Below are positions 5,955 to 6,747 of a stretch of DNA of 6,747 nucleotides, one piece after another. The DNA lies in the NCBI GenBank assembly GCA_903856995.1, contig CAIODK010000074.1:1-6747 (forward strand). The letters run 5' to 3'. A program made the translations under genes and the position numbers. Origin of the DNA: an uncultured Burkholderiales bacterium (GTDB lineage: Bacteria; Pseudomonadota; Gammaproteobacteria; Burkholderiales; Burkholderiaceae_C). The notes under the pieces were generated by a model. The model saw only the letters and a list, made by a program, of their open reading frames with translations. It had not been told where the DNA came from and did not search any database. The first letter of the stretch is position 1. Each line of letters opens with the position of its first letter.

Positions 5955-6619
5955 TGCTTAAAAATATCCGTGCCGTACTGTTTGATTTGGATGGCACTTT
6001 GATTGACAGCGCCCCCGACTTGGGCGCAGCTGCCGACAAAATGCGCATCGACCGTGGCATGCCCTCGCTGCCCTACGCACTGTACCGGCCGCTGGCTGGC
6101 GCAGGTGCGCGTGGCATGCTGAAGGTGGCGTTTGGCATGACACCCGAGCACCAAGACTACATGGCCATGCGCGAAGAGTTCTTTGCCAACTACGAAGCCG
6201 CCATGACCGTCCACACCTACGTGTTTGACGGCGTCCATGATTTGATCGCGCACATCCAGCATCGCCAAATGCCTTGGGGCGTGGTAACCAACAAAATGGC
6301 TCGGTTCACCGACCCCTTGACGCAGGCCATCCCCTTGTTCGCCAGTGCATCCGCCATCGTGAGTGGCGACACCACCCCTCACCCCAAACCCCACCCTGAG
6401 CCATTGTTTGAAGCGGCGCGCCGTTTGGCCTTGCCGCCAGAGCAGTGTTTGTACGTGGGAGATGATGAGCGCGACATCGTTGCCGGCCGTGCTGCGGGCA
6501 TGCCGACCGTGGCCGCAAGCTACGGTTATTTGGGCGAAAAGACCGATATCAGCACCTGGGGTGCAGATTTACACATTGATTCTCCAAATAAGCTCTTGCA
6601 AATGCTGGCAAAGGCCTAA
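5954..6619 (+). CDS. gph: HAD-IA family phosphatase: phosphoglycolate phosphatase (Gph) type, possibly MupP
   Basis: The 221-residue product is a cytoplasmic HAD subfamily IA phosphatase. All four HAD motifs are present: DLDGTLID (11-18, nucleophile D11 and general acid D13), T112 in GVVTNK (109-114), K145 in HPKPHPEP, and GDDERD (169-174). A helical cap lies at about 20-90. Such proteins are usually annotated Gph, which hydrolyses 2-phosphoglycolate. In Pseudomonas, however, the phosphatase directly after ubiG is MupP, which dephosphorylates MurNAc-6-phosphate in cell-wall recycling. Features such as GARGM (51-55), WGVVTNK and WGADLHIDSP (202-211) look closer to MupP as I remember it than to E. 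coli Gph. The start at 5954 gives the family N-terminus MLKNIRAVLFDLDGT. The frame is open back to 5828, but that stretch lies inside ubiG. Family is certain; substrate is not. Confidence 0.9.
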   Translation: MLKNIRAVLFDLDGTLIDSAPDLGAAADKMRIDRGMPSLPYALYRPLAGAGARGMLKVAFGMTPEHQDYMAMREEFFANYEAAMTVHTYVFDGVHDLIAHIQHRQMPWGVVTNKMARFTDPLTQAIPLFASASAIVSGDTTPHPKPHPEPLFEAARRLALPPEQCLYVGDDERDIVAGRAAGMPTVAASYGYLGEKTDISTWGADLHIDSPNKLLQMLAKA

Positions 6620-6622
6620 AAT
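6596..6622 (+). promoter_or_regulatory. Candidate ssrA promoter inside the 3' end of the phosphatase gene
   Basis: TAAAAT (6617-6622) is five of six to the -10 consensus and its first three bases are the phosphatase stop codon. TTGCAA (6596-6601) is four of six to the -35, with a short 15-base spacer. The -10 ends nine bases before the mature tmRNA 5' end, which suits a precursor trimmed by RNase P. No terminator separates the two genes, so read-through from ubiG is also possible. Confidence 0.5.
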
Positions 6623-6631
6623 AGAAAGCTT

Positions 6632-6747
6632 GGGGCTGCACTGGTTTCGACATGGGTTCGGACGCGTGGCAGGGCATGTCGAGGTTCTGATCCTCGTAAA
6701 ACAGCAGAAAAAAAACTAACTGCAAACGACGAACGTTTCGCACTCGC
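6632..6747 (+). ncRNA. ssrA: Transfer-messenger RNA (tmRNA), 5' part
   Basis: This is the RNA that, with SmpB, rescues stalled ribosomes and tags the unfinished protein for proteolysis. The 5' end GGGGCTGCACTGGTTTCGACA is the classic tRNA-like acceptor and D-loop start. Pseudoknot 1 can be drawn: CGAGG (6680-6684) with CCTCG (6692-6696), and TTCTG (6685-6689) with CAGAA (6705-6709). An eight-A run and the resume region follow, then the tag frame from GCA at 6722. The 5' tRNA half preceding the tag in this order fits a one-piece tmRNA. The rest of the tag, pseudoknots 2-4 and the 3' tRNA half lie beyond the right edge. The gene starts 12 bases after the phosphatase stop. Confidence 0.95.
6722..6747 (+). 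other. ssrA: tmRNA proteolysis-tag reading frame, partial
   Basis: From the resume codon GCA the frame reads A-N-D-E-R-F-A-L and then GC, the first two bases of another Ala codon. ANDE at the start and hydrophobic residues plus Ala at the end are the recognised features of bacterial tags. The stop codon lies past the window edge. ANDERFALAA is the tag I recall for Bordetella-like beta-proteobacteria. Confidence 0.9.

Noticed and set aside
5924..6394. Minus-strand open frame (156 codons) opposite ubiG and the phosphatase
   Set aside because: The plus strand encodes all HAD motifs in order; the antisense frame has low-complexity His/Gly composition and no motif.

Overview
The window looks like a chromosomal core segment from a beta-proteobacterium of the order Burkholderiales, probably family Comamonadaceae. 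This placement is by protein style and gene order, with no database search. Supporting points are the gyrA-serC-pheA run, a short OmpA-family protein with a Trp/Cys-rich N-terminal module, the ubiG-phosphatase pair, and a tmRNA whose tag begins A-N-D-E-R-F-A-L. I see no mobile element, CRISPR array, tRNA or rRNA. Almost every base is assigned to a familiar gene or a short regulatory gap.

Left part, minus strand (about 1-4385): one transcription unit reads leftwards. It starts with gyrA (DNA gyrase subunit A), then serC (phosphoserine aminotransferase) after a 7-base gap. Next is pheA (chorismate mutase/prephenate dehydratase), which overlaps serC by four bases (ATGA) and runs off the left edge. 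This resembles the mixed-function serC/aromatic amino acid operon known in pseudomonads and Burkholderiales. There, further aromatic genes, cmk and rpsA often follow, but none is visible here.

Middle (4351-4576): a divergent intergenic region serves gyrA leftwards and ompA rightwards. The inferred ompA leader holds two compact stem-loops. The first sits almost exactly at the predicted 5' end of the mRNA.

Right part, plus strand (4577-6747): ompA encodes a small secreted peptidoglycan-binding protein. Its codon use looks like that of a highly expressed gene, and it ends in a strong intrinsic terminator. Then come ubiG (ubiquinone methyltransferase) and a HAD phosphatase, joined by a one-base TGATG overlap. 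The phosphatase would normally be annotated gph. Its position and several motifs fit MupP, the MurNAc-6-phosphate phosphatase of cell-wall recycling. Twelve bases later the tmRNA gene ssrA begins, with a probable promoter inside the end of the phosphatase gene. The window ends within the tmRNA tag reading frame.

No undescribed system is evident. The points most worth checking are the ompA leader structure, the RmpM-like N-terminal module of OmpA, the MupP versus Gph question, and the overlap of the phosphatase stop codon with the ssrA -10 element.
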